Source: an uncultured Acidobacteriaceae bacterium (lineage in GTDB: Bacteria > Acidobacteriota > Terriglobia > Terriglobales > Acidobacteriaceae). From it: a stretch of 5,961 nucleotides of DNA. Positions 1-5,961 of this stretch are shown here, one piece after another. Within the stretch, counting starts at the first letter, position 1. Each line of letters begins with the position of its first letter. The translations under genes and the position numbers were made by a program. The DNA lies in assembly GCA_903842845.1 (NCBI GenBank), contig CAIMNN010000578.1, positions 1 through 5,961 of the forward strand, read 5' to 3'. Below the pieces are notes generated by a model. The model was not told where the DNA came from. It was given only the letters and a program-made list of their open reading frames with translations, and did no database searches.

Positions 1-1795
1 AGCGGTCAGAGTTGTGGTCGAGGGTGTTGATGATCTCCCAGGTGTTCTTGAGGTCGACGTAATCGTACATGTTGTCGATGAGGTCTTCGGCAGCGTTGGC
101 GTAGGAGCTGATCTCGGGATGTTTGGAGGAGAGAATGCTGATGAGTTGGCGAGTTCCCTCTTCGAATGCTTCACTGTGAGTTTTTTCGTCGAGGACGAGC
201 TTTTGGAAGTCGTCGAAGGTTTTTAGGTCGCCGGCGCGTTCGAGCCAGCGGACCTGCTGTGCTTCGGCGGGTGTGAGTCCGCGGACATGGAAGTCATGGG
301 CGGCCTCGTCGAAGATGACCGAATTTTTGAGTTCCTTGAGATCTTCTTCTTTCATTTCGACGAGCGAATCGAGGGCGAGCTTGGTGGGCAGGCTGAGCAC
401 GCGGTCGAGAGTGCGGTCGTAGCCGGCTTGGGCCTCGCCTTGCCATTCGTCGAAGAGTTTTTGGTCGGATTGGATGTTGCGATTCAAGCGCAAGATGACG
501 GTTTGCAGATCTTGTAATTCTGTTTGGCGCGCGGAAAGCTCGGCAAGGAGTTGGTCGCGGGTGGGCATGCGATGCTCGGTGGGTGGGATGCAATCTTTGG
601 GTTGCATTGAAGCGGCAGGTTGCGTTGCCGGTGATGTGGTGGAAGGTTTGATTGGTGGAGGCGGCTTGAGGACTGTCAGGTCGACCGTGGGCAGTGTAGA
701 TTGAGCGCCGGAGTGGTGCGAAAGGTCGACGGCGGTTCCGCTTGTGGGCTGCGAGGCAGCTGATGTAGAGGAGCTGCTGCTGCTGACTGAGGAGGTGCCG
801 ACGCCGCCTGGAGTATCAAAACCTTGTCCGGCTTGCGTGCGCATATCTTCAGGAGTGCCGGCATGCGTGGCGGCCTGCGAAGAGGCGGCGGTCTGATTCA
901 GTTGACCGAGCGCACCGGAGTTTTGCGGCGCGGAGTTTGCGGCGCCGGCATTGGGCTGTATGGCATCAGTGGTGGTGACCGGCGCGGCCTCGTAAGTTGT
1001 GTGCGGAGGCAGGTGAGGATTGTGACCTTGCGCGGCTTCAATGATGCGCTGCTGCTGCTCGGGCGGAAGCGACGCCACGAGGTCGGCGAGTTGCTCAGGC
1101 GTCATGGTGCTGAGGTCGGGGACGACGGTGAGCTGGTCGACTGAAATGGGTTGTGTTTGCGCTGTGGTTGAGGGAGCGGGCATATCATCGCCGAGCTTCA
1201 AACCGAGAGCGACATCACCGGGCGGTTGAGCGGGTGAGTGGTCCCGCTTTGCTGAGGGAGCAGCCGCGGGTTGTTGGTTGTCATCGCCGAATTTCAGGCC
1301 AAGCGTGTTGGAGCCCTGGTCCGTGAGTTTGATCTGGAGCTGCGGTGTTCCGCTGAGCTTGAGTGTGGACTGAAGCTGCTTGCAGATTGCCGCCAATCGA
1401 ATGGCTTCTTCCCTCTGCTGCTGGGCGGCGGCCATTGCCTGCTTGAGTTGCAGTTCCTGGAGCATCTGCTGCTTCTGCTGATTGGCCTTGGTGTTGTCGC
1501 TCAAGAGCATGTTGACGAAGGCGTCGACGACAGAGCTGGCGATGTCCATCTGTATCATCTGCTTGGTGGTCATGGCGGGAGCGTGCGCTGTGCTGCTTGT
1601 GGCAGTGCCGCAATCGGGCAACTGGGATTCGCTATGGCAGACGCAATGCAGATTGGGATTCGTGATCGCCCAAGCCTCACGCGTGGCGCTGCAACCTCCA
1701 TAGCTGGGGGTTGGCTCAGGAATTTGTGCAGTGATAGTGGCGGCGAGAAGCAGAAGAAATACGGGCAATGTGCAACGAACGGCCAAACTTGGCAC
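1..1795 (-). CDS. Exported coiled-coil protein of unknown family, 3' end outside window
   Basis: I do not recognise this protein. It is open for 598 codons and runs off the left edge. The start is GTG at 1795-1793. An in-frame TAG lies just upstream at 1831-1829, there is no ATG between them, and AGAGG sits 7 bases before the GTG. Residues 1-23 look like a signal peptide: Arg7, a hydrophobic core PVFLLLLAATITA, probable cleavage before Gln24. A four-cysteine cluster follows (C35, C51-V-C53-H, C62). Next come a Gln-rich coiled coil (about 76-145), a Pro/Ala-rich linker with two LGLK[F/L]GDD copies (165-172, 197-204), a short helix with TPEQLADL (about 231-256), a Ser run (335-348) and a PPPP stretch (378-381). 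A second, charged helical domain runs from about 410 to the edge, its first part (413-440) coiled-coil-like. It is probably a secreted or periplasmic structural or scaffolding protein; that role is inferred from architecture only. It diverges from the sigma operon, so shared control is possible but unproven. Confidence 0.85.
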   Translation of the reverse strand, partial: MPSLAVRCTLPVFLLLLAATITAQIPEPTPSYGGCSATREAWAITNPNLHCVCHSESQLPDCGTATSSTAHAPAMTTKQMIQMDIASSVVDAFVNMLLSDNTKANQQKQQMLQELQLKQAMAAAQQQREEAIRLAAICKQLQSTLKLSGTPQLQIKLTDQGSNTLGLKFGDDNQQPAAAPSAKRDHSPAQPPGDVALGLKLGDDMPAPSTTAQTQPISVDQLTVVPDLSTMTPEQLADLVASLPPEQQQRIIEAAQGHNPHLPPHTTYEAAPVTTTDAIQPNAGAANSAPQNSGALGQLNQTAASSQAATHAGTPEDMRTQAGQGFDTPGGVGTSSVSSSSSSTSAASQPTSGTAVDLSHHSGAQSTLPTVDLTVLKPPPPIKPSTTSPATQPAASMQPKDCIPPTEHRMPTRDQLLAELSARQTELQDLQTVILRLNRNIQSDQKLFDEWQGEAQAGYDRTLDRVLSLPTKLALDSLVEMKEEDLKELKNSVIFDEAAHDFHVRGLTPAEAQQVRWLERAGDLKTFDDFQKLVLDEKTHSEAFEEGTRQLISILSSKHPEISSYANAAEDLIDNMYDYVDLKNTWEIINTLDHNSDR

Positions 1796-1802
1796 GGCGG
1801 CA

Positions 1803-1807
1803 CCTCT
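1803..1807 (-). promoter_or_regulatory. Ribosome binding site deciding the GTG start at 1795
   Basis: The minus strand reads AGAGG here, 7 bases before GTG. The gene has no in-frame ATG until codon 75, which would remove the signal peptide and the cysteine cluster, so this site decides the start. An in-frame TTG at 1816-1814 is the only other early candidate, and it has no better ribosome site. Confidence 0.6.
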
Positions 1808-1982
1808 GGGATACAAATCGCAATGAGTCTAACGCCGGTCGCGGAGGGAGGAATGTGATGGTGTTCACGTGCAGATGTATAGCGGATGCGATGAATGGGA
1901 TGCGTGGCCGAGCGCTGAAGATGCAGCGGTCGATGGCTGGTTGACACGCGATAAGGAGCCGCTGCACCGGGAGTAAGCCGCA

Positions 1983-1999
1983 TTAAACCATTGGGTTAA
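1983..1999. repeat. Imperfect inverted repeat in AT-rich island, possible operator
   Basis: TTAAACC, then ATT, then GGGTTAA: seven-base arms with one mismatch around a three-base centre. It lies about 80 bases upstream of the sigma gene within the AT-rich part of the divergent region, as expected for a regulator site near a promoter. It is short, so chance occurrence in AT-rich DNA is a real alternative. Confidence 0.3.
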
Positions 2000-2076
2000 A
2001 TAACTTATTTGCAGCAATTTACAAAATATCATGAGAAAATGAAGACGGAAGTTCCACTCGATTGAGAGAATCTAGC

Positions 2077-2715
2077 ATGCGGCTTCGGGACGGCAATGCG
2101 ATGGGTGAGAACGACGAAGCGCAAGGCTCTGCCTCTTTGAGCGACACGGAGTTGGTCAGCCTGATAGCGGAAGGCAACCACGAAGCGGAGCAAGAGTTTG
2201 TAGAGCGCTATCAACCGCGAGTTCGTGCGATGTTGCTGGCGCGGTCGCAGAATCCCGATTTGACTGAAGACCTGGTGCAGGATGTTCTGCTGGCCGCAAT
2301 CTGCGCGCTGCGGGATAACCAGTTGCGTGAGTCCGCGAAGCTTTCAGGGTTTGTTCTGTCGATAGCGCGCAACAAGTTGAATGAATACTTCAGGAACTCA
2401 GCACGCACGCCGGTGCAGTTGGAAGAGCCGGACGAACTGCCGGACTGGAATCGACCGACGGAGAAGGCGAAAGAGCATAAACAGGAAGCAATTGCGTTGA
2501 AGGCGATAGAGAGCCTTGAGGTCACCGATCGGCTTATTCTGCAAATGACTCTTGTGGAAGGACTTAAGCCTGGGGTAATTGCACAGCAGCTCTCTATGAG
2601 GCCGGATCTGGTGCGACAGCGGAAGCTGCGGGCGACGCGGCAGGTAATGAAATATATTGAGCAGCTGTCACAAAATGAATCTCAAGCAACATTGGTGGTA
2701 GGAGCAAACCGATGA
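2077..2715 (+). CDS. ECF-type RNA polymerase sigma-70 factor
   Basis: This is an alternative sigma factor that directs RNA polymerase to a small regulon. From the ATG at 2077 the protein has 212 residues, typical for ECF sigma factors, with regions 2 and 4 and no region 3. Region 2 spans about 38-108 and includes the core-binding motif DLVQDVLLAAI (65-75) and the stretch FVLSIARNKLNEYFR (92-106), which matches the conserved W/F-L-x-x-I-A-R-N sequence. An acidic linker (116-137) follows. Region 4 spans about 140-193, with the helix-turn-helix VIAQQLSMRPDLVRQRKLRA (167-186) for -35 recognition. The start is not certain: TTG at 2062 and ATG at 2101 are in frame. ATG 2077 is preferred because GAGAGAA ends 6 bases upstream and region 2 is intact from all three. 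Its stop overlaps the start of the next gene (ATGA), the usual coupling of a sigma factor with its anti-sigma. The ECF subgroup cannot be assigned by eye. Confidence 0.93.
   Translation: MRLRDGNAMGENDEAQGSASLSDTELVSLIAEGNHEAEQEFVERYQPRVRAMLLARSQNPDLTEDLVQDVLLAAICALRDNQLRESAKLSGFVLSIARNKLNEYFRNSARTPVQLEEPDELPDWNRPTEKAKEHKQEAIALKAIESLEVTDRLILQMTLVEGLKPGVIAQQLSMRPDLVRQRKLRATRQVMKYIEQLSQNESQATLVVGANR
2700..2704 (+). promoter_or_regulatory. Strong ribosome binding site for the anti-sigma gene
   Basis: AGGAG lies inside the end of the sigma gene, 7 bases before the ATG at 2712. With the four-base stop/start overlap this suggests translational coupling, keeping sigma and anti-sigma levels matched. 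Confidence 0.7.
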
Positions 2716-3629
2716 CACTTTGCAAAGGAGCACCAGCAGAGGAATTTGGCCTGGCCTACGTGGAAGGCTCACTGGACGCGAGCCAGGTTGCCAGCTTCGA
2801 AGAGCATTTTTTTGAATGCAGCACCTGCGAAAGTTATGTGATCGACTTGCAGCGCGTGGCCAAGCAGATGAGTTTGCATCCGATCGACGCGGCAGTGGTG
2901 AGCCGCAGCAATAGGGGCAGTGTTGCGCTATGGCCTGGTCTCCTGAAGCCAACACTGGCCTGGGGATTGCCCATCGCCGCGCTTGTGATGATCGGCGTGT
3001 TTGTGGTGCGCGGCAACATGCACCGGACCGGTTCGACCGACGAGGCGAAGAACTCGCGGGGGCAGGTGCCTGCGGTGAAGACGACAGGGGCCGACGCCAG
3101 CACCACATCAGCGAAGCCAACAACTACGAGTTCGACGGCTTCATCCAGCAATCACAAGTTGTTTAATACAGCGCAGCTTGCTGATCTAAAACTGCCGGTG
3201 TTTGTGCTACCCGGTTTGCGCGATGACAGCGGAGACAGCCAATTTGTGGCGGGGATGAAGGCTTACAACGCCGGGGATTGCCGTTCGGCGGTTGAGAGCC
3301 TTGCACGGGTTGCAGTGAATTCCAATGATGCACGCGCGGCGCGGTTGTTTACCGGGGCATGCCAGTTGAAACTGGGGAATGTGCAAAACGCCGAGAACAA
3401 TTTGCATATTGTTGTGGCTGCCGGCGACACACCGCAGTTGGAGTGGGCGTTGTATGAACTGGCGCAGGCGGCGCTTGCCACGAACAACCCGACCACTGCG
3501 CATGAGTATCTGCAAAAGGTGATTGCGCTACGCGGCGACCTGGAAGCTAAGGCGCGCGCTGAGGATGGCAAGGTGGCCGTGCTGCTCAGTGCGGCAGAGA
3601 AACCGAATACGTCGATCAAGAACAAGTAG
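2712..3629 (+). CDS. Membrane anti-sigma factor: zinc-finger N-terminus, TPR-like C-terminus
   Basis: The 305-residue protein is the likely inhibitor of the upstream sigma factor. The N-terminal 50 residues resemble the zinc-binding anti-sigma (ZAS/zf-HC2) domain. Helix EFGLAYVEGSLDASQVASFE is followed by H32-x3-C36-x2-C39, the canonical HxxxCxxC motif. One hydrophobic segment at about 81-99 (TLAWGLPIAALVMIGVFVV) would anchor it with the zinc domain in the cytoplasm; the preceding R65, R68 and K79 agree with positive-inside. A Ser/Thr-rich, probably disordered linker (about 124-147) leads to an extracytoplasmic helical domain (about 176-292). That domain has TPR-like units: FVAGMKAYNAGDCRSAVESL, ARLFTGACQLKLGNVQNAEN and ALYELAQAALATNNPTTAHE. 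Many ZAS anti-sigmas lack so large an exported part, so it may sense a signal or bind a partner. The downstream TPR-CHAT protein is one candidate. Signal release by proteolysis of the linker or stalk is inferred, not shown. The sigma/anti-sigma pairing is strongly supported by the overlap and the motif. Confidence 0.9.
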   Translation: MTLCKGAPAEEFGLAYVEGSLDASQVASFEEHFFECSTCESYVIDLQRVAKQMSLHPIDAAVVSRSNRGSVALWPGLLKPTLAWGLPIAALVMIGVFVVRGNMHRTGSTDEAKNSRGQVPAVKTTGADASTTSAKPTTTSSTASSSNHKLFNTAQLADLKLPVFVLPGLRDDSGDSQFVAGMKAYNAGDCRSAVESLARVAVNSNDARAARLFTGACQLKLGNVQNAENNLHIVVAAGDTPQLEWALYELAQAALATNNPTTAHEYLQKVIALRGDLEAKARAEDGKVAVLLSAAEKPNTSIKNK

Positions 3630-3639
3630 GTCAGCAACA

Positions 3640-5961
3640 ATGAAGCGTTCTTCCCTGCATCGAGCAGTGTTGGTCTGCGTGTCGGCGATGTTTTGTTGCG
3701 GCCCATTTGAGCAATCGATGGTGTCGCAAGAAAAAGAGGCCGACCCGATTGCGCAGGCGCGTGCGTGGCTTGCAGAAGCAGAAGTGGCTCATCCGGGAAA
3801 TACGCCTGAAGTTGCACATGCATTGATCATCCTCGGTCAGCGCATCCGCGTGGCAAAAAAGACCTCGCCTGAAGCACTAGAGTTGATAGAGCGTGCCGTC
3901 AAAGTCAGTGAGGCCGCAGAAGGCAAAGACTCCGGACTATATGCATTCTCTCTCTCTCATCTGGGAAGGACTTATCTCTCGCTTGACCAGGGCGCCAAAG
4001 CACGTCCATTGGCTGAGCAGGCGCTGGAAATAGCTCGGCGCAAATCCACCGACCAAAATCAGCTTGCTGAAATTGCCGATACCCTGGATAAAGTATGCCT
4101 TGAGCTGCGCGACTACCAGTGTGCCCGCCAAGCGGGAACGGAAGCCGTAAATGCAGAGCGGTCATCGACCAACAAAGATGAACTGATGCTCGCATCGATG
4201 CTTCAGGACCTTGCCCGAGTACAGATGTATGTGGACGATCAAGACGCATGCCGCGCGTCGATGAAGGAGTCGATGACCATTCTGGCGCGTCAGACCAAAG
4301 CGACAACGTCCATGCCGACGCTGGAAGCCAATGCCGGGGCCTTTTTAATCTATGACAAGCAATTCGATGCCGCACTGCTCCACTTAAAACGGGCACTCGA
4401 CCTGAGCGTAGAGGTCTATGGGGCGGACAGTATGCATGTGGGGCACGCAGAACAGGTGCTCGGCTCCTATTACGCAGAACGAGGTGACGTTGCAAATGCT
4501 CTAAATTCGCTTGAGCACGCATTGACCTTAAGCCGTAAGTGGAATGGCCCAACGCACACTTGGACGTCATCCATTGAGGCCTCCTATGCGCGGGTTCTTG
4601 CCAACACCGGTGATTCCAGCAAGGCATTGAACCTTGCGCTGGAGGCGCACAGAACGAGGCGTGAATATTTCCGACTGGCGATCCGACAACTTCCTGAGCG
4701 GCAGGCATTGGCGTTGGATAAAGAGAACTGGTACCCGCTGGATATTGGTATCTCGCTGCTTAGCTACCACGCGGATCTTGATACGCAGGTTGTATATCAG
4801 GAAGTGGTGCGCAGCCGTGCGCTGGTGGCGGAAGAGATGGCCCAGCGGCAATCGGCATTGAATCGGAGCAACGATCCTGAGATCGCAAAGTTGCTCAGCG
4901 AACTTGAAAAGGCTCGTGGCGAATCCTTGACGGAGATCCAAGCCACAGCAACGGGCAAGGCACCGGTGCCGGAACAAAAAGTATCTTTCAATCGCATGGA
5001 GCAGATTGAGGGCGAATTAGCCAAGAAGAGCCAAGCCTTTCGCACCAATCAGCGTACGCGCGATGTGGCGCTCGATGATATCCGGCAACAGTTGCCGAAG
5101 AACTCTGTACTGGTTTCGTATTTTTCTTATTACAAGCTGAAGCTGGAGAAGCCCTTTAATGATTCGGATGCGACATTCAGCTACATGGCATTTGTAATGC
5201 ACCCGAACACCGGCCTGATCCACATTTACGACCTGGGCGATGCCAAGAGCATTGATGAATTTGTTACCAATGCGCGCGCTGCAACCGACGCTGAGGCGCA
5301 TAGCGGCGGGATGGGTTCTATGCGCAATGAGCGGGCGTATCGCGAGTCGGCGTTGAAGTTGCGGCAACGCATCTGGGACCCGCTTGCAAGCGAGATTGCG
5401 AAAGCGAAGTTGGTGCTGGTTGTTCCGGATAGAATGTTGAACCTTGTGCCGTTCAGCAGCCTGCCGGATGGCGCTGGCTATTTGGTGGAGCGCAAGCAGG
5501 TGGTGCATATGTTGACGAGCGAGCGTGACCTGGTGCCGTCTGACGTGACTGAGAAAAAGCAGGGCTTGCTGGCGATAGGGAGCCCGGCGTTTGAGCTGGC
5601 GGTGAACAACGCTGCGCCTTCGACGCTGCGCGGTGCGCAGCCATCGTGCGATGCGTTCAGCAAGACTGAGTTTGCGCCGTTGCCGGGAGCGAAGGCCGAG
5701 GTTGCCGAGGTTGGCAGCGAGTGGAAGCAGTGGAACGGTGCAGAGGGCGAGCAGATGATCACCGGCGAGGATGCCACGCTGGGGCGATTTATTTCCGACT
5801 CGCCGCACAACCGGGTTCTGCATGTGGCGACTCATGCGTTTGTTCTGGACAAGAGCTGCGGTGGTGGAAATCCGCTGCTGCACTCGGGGCTGGTGTTTGC
5901 GGGTGCGAACAAAAATCATGAGGCGTCGATTTTGACGGCGCAGCAGATAGCGTCGCTGGAC
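3640..5961 (+). CDS. Exported TPR-CHAT domain protein (caspase-like peptidase), 3' end outside window
   Basis: It is open for 774 codons from ATG 3640 to the right edge, 10 bases after the anti-sigma stop, with a weak AGTAGG ribosome site 9 bases upstream. Residues 1-29 resemble a signal peptide (K2, R3, R8, then AVLVCVSAMFCCG; cleavage perhaps before Gln30). Kinesin-light-chain-like TPRs fill about 35-335, clearest at YGADSMHVGHAEQVLGSYYA and the AERGDVANALNSLEHAL that follows. A helical, partly coiled-coil region runs to about 470. The CHAT domain (caspase-like fold, separase/caspase clan) starts near 476. Its landmarks are LPKNSVLVSYF (485-495), VLVVPDRMLNLVPFSSLP (592-609), LLAIGSPAF (643-651), LPGAKAEV (681-688) and LHVATHAF (727-734). 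H732 is the putative catalytic His, and NPLLHSGLVFAG follows at 744-755. The catalytic Cys, normally in an LSAC-type motif roughly 50 residues after the His, would fall just past the edge, so activity cannot be judged. TPRs usually bind the partner or substrate. Gene order suggests a link with sigma/anti-sigma signalling. Confidence 0.92.
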   Translation, partial: MKRSSLHRAVLVCVSAMFCCGPFEQSMVSQEKEADPIAQARAWLAEAEVAHPGNTPEVAHALIILGQRIRVAKKTSPEALELIERAVKVSEAAEGKDSGLYAFSLSHLGRTYLSLDQGAKARPLAEQALEIARRKSTDQNQLAEIADTLDKVCLELRDYQCARQAGTEAVNAERSSTNKDELMLASMLQDLARVQMYVDDQDACRASMKESMTILARQTKATTSMPTLEANAGAFLIYDKQFDAALLHLKRALDLSVEVYGADSMHVGHAEQVLGSYYAERGDVANALNSLEHALTLSRKWNGPTHTWTSSIEASYARVLANTGDSSKALNLALEAHRTRREYFRLAIRQLPERQALALDKENWYPLDIGISLLSYHADLDTQVVYQEVVRSRALVAEEMAQRQSALNRSNDPEIAKLLSELEKARGESLTEIQATATGKAPVPEQKVSFNRMEQIEGELAKKSQAFRTNQRTRDVALDDIRQQLPKNSVLVSYFSYYKLKLEKPFNDSDATFSYMAFVMHPNTGLIHIYDLGDAKSIDEFVTNARAATDAEAHSGGMGSMRNERAYRESALKLRQRIWDPLASEIAKAKLVLVVPDRMLNLVPFSSLPDGAGYLVERKQVVHMLTSERDLVPSDVTEKKQGLLAIGSPAFELAVNNAAPSTLRGAQPSCDAFSKTEFAPLPGAKAEVAEVGSEWKQWNGAEGEQMITGEDATLGRFISDSPHNRVLHVATHAFVLDKSCGGGNPLLHSGLVFAGANKNHEASILTAQQIASLD

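Larger units (their letters stand above)
1796..2076. promoter_or_regulatory. Divergent intergenic control region
   Basis: About 280 bases separate two divergently transcribed units, so both promoters should lie here or slightly inside it. The right part (about 1981-2041) is strikingly AT-rich against its surroundings. It holds an imperfect inverted repeat at 1983-1999 and is the likeliest promoter region for the sigma operon. On the minus strand TATACAT (1881-1875) could be a -10 element for the leftward gene, but no convincing -35 lies at the right distance. No classical ECF-type -35 (GGAAC) with a matching -10 was found by eye, so autoregulation by the encoded sigma factor is neither supported nor excluded. 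No convincing coding sequence is seen here. Confidence 0.45.

Noticed and set aside
1271..1858. A 195-codon plus-strand open frame starting at 1271
   Set aside because: It lies opposite the signal peptide and coiled coil of the minus-strand gene. Its Leu-rich product is the mirror of the CAG/CTG-rich coiled-coil codons, and it has no recognisable domain.
1941..1946. A perfect TTGACA on the plus strand as a -35 element for the sigma operon
   Set aside because: No -10-like hexamer lies 16-18 bases downstream (the sequence there is GCACCG), so it is not supported as a promoter.
2039..2065. A nine-codon leader reading frame (ATG AAG ACG to TGA) just upstream of the sigma gene
   Set aside because: It has only a weak ribosome site, no run of a regulatory amino acid and no attenuator-like hairpin. 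Short frames like this arise by chance.
3640..3700. A lipoprotein signal (lipobox) at C19/C20 of the CHAT protein
   Set aside because: The residues before the cysteines (SAMFC) do not match the L-[AS]-[GA]-C consensus.
3905..4708. A 267-codon minus-strand open frame
   Set aside because: It is antisense to the TPR region of the CHAT gene, with Arg/His/Pro-rich composition typical of shadow frames in GC-rich DNA.
5017..5919. A 300-codon minus-strand open frame
   Set aside because: It is antisense to the CHAT domain, whose conserved motifs are unmistakable on the plus strand. The antisense product is Arg/Gln/His-rich without a domain.
2077..5961. A complete type III-E CRISPR (Craspase) locus
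   Set aside because: Only the TPR-CHAT and sigma-factor theme is shared. There is no CRISPR repeat array, gRAMP/Cas7-11 gene or adaptation gene in the window, and the anti-sigma is a membrane ZAS protein with no recognisable Csx30 features.

Overview
The window comes from a moderately GC-rich bacterium with an outer membrane or comparable extracytoplasmic compartment. The gene mix fits a soil acidobacterium: an ECF sigma factor, a zinc-finger anti-sigma factor with a large exported half, a TPR-CHAT protein, and a Ser/Pro-rich secreted coiled-coil protein. That placement is inference from style and context, not from a diagnostic marker.

Two transcription units diverge from one intergenic region (about 1796-2076). 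The left third (1-1795) is a single minus-strand gene that runs off the left edge. It encodes an exported protein of no recognised family. It has a signal peptide, a four-cysteine cluster, a Gln-rich coiled coil, a repeat-bearing Pro/Ala/Ser-rich linker and a second helical domain. The right two thirds hold a tight plus-strand operon of three genes. These are an ECF sigma-70 factor (2077-2715), a membrane anti-sigma factor with an N-terminal HxxxCxxC zinc motif and a C-terminal TPR-like extracytoplasmic domain (2712-3629, overlapping the sigma gene by four bases), and a TPR plus CHAT-domain caspase-like protein (3640 to the right edge). The window cuts the last gene between its catalytic histidine and the expected catalytic cysteine.

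Sigma and anti-sigma are very probably a signalling pair: the anti-sigma zinc domain holds the sigma factor at the membrane until a signal arrives from outside. The third gene makes the locus notable. A TPR-CHAT peptidase encoded directly after an ECF sigma/anti-sigma pair recalls type III-E CRISPR (Craspase), where the TPR-CHAT protease Csx29 cleaves Csx30 to release an ECF-like sigma factor. No CRISPR array or gRAMP effector is visible here, and the CHAT protein appears to carry a signal peptide. If there is a parallel, it would be a stand-alone, envelope-located version in which the CHAT protein could act on, or sense with, the exported half of the anti-sigma factor. This is a hypothesis. 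The genes, their order and their motifs are read directly from the sequence.

No tRNA, rRNA, CRISPR array, insertion sequence or convincing terminator was seen.
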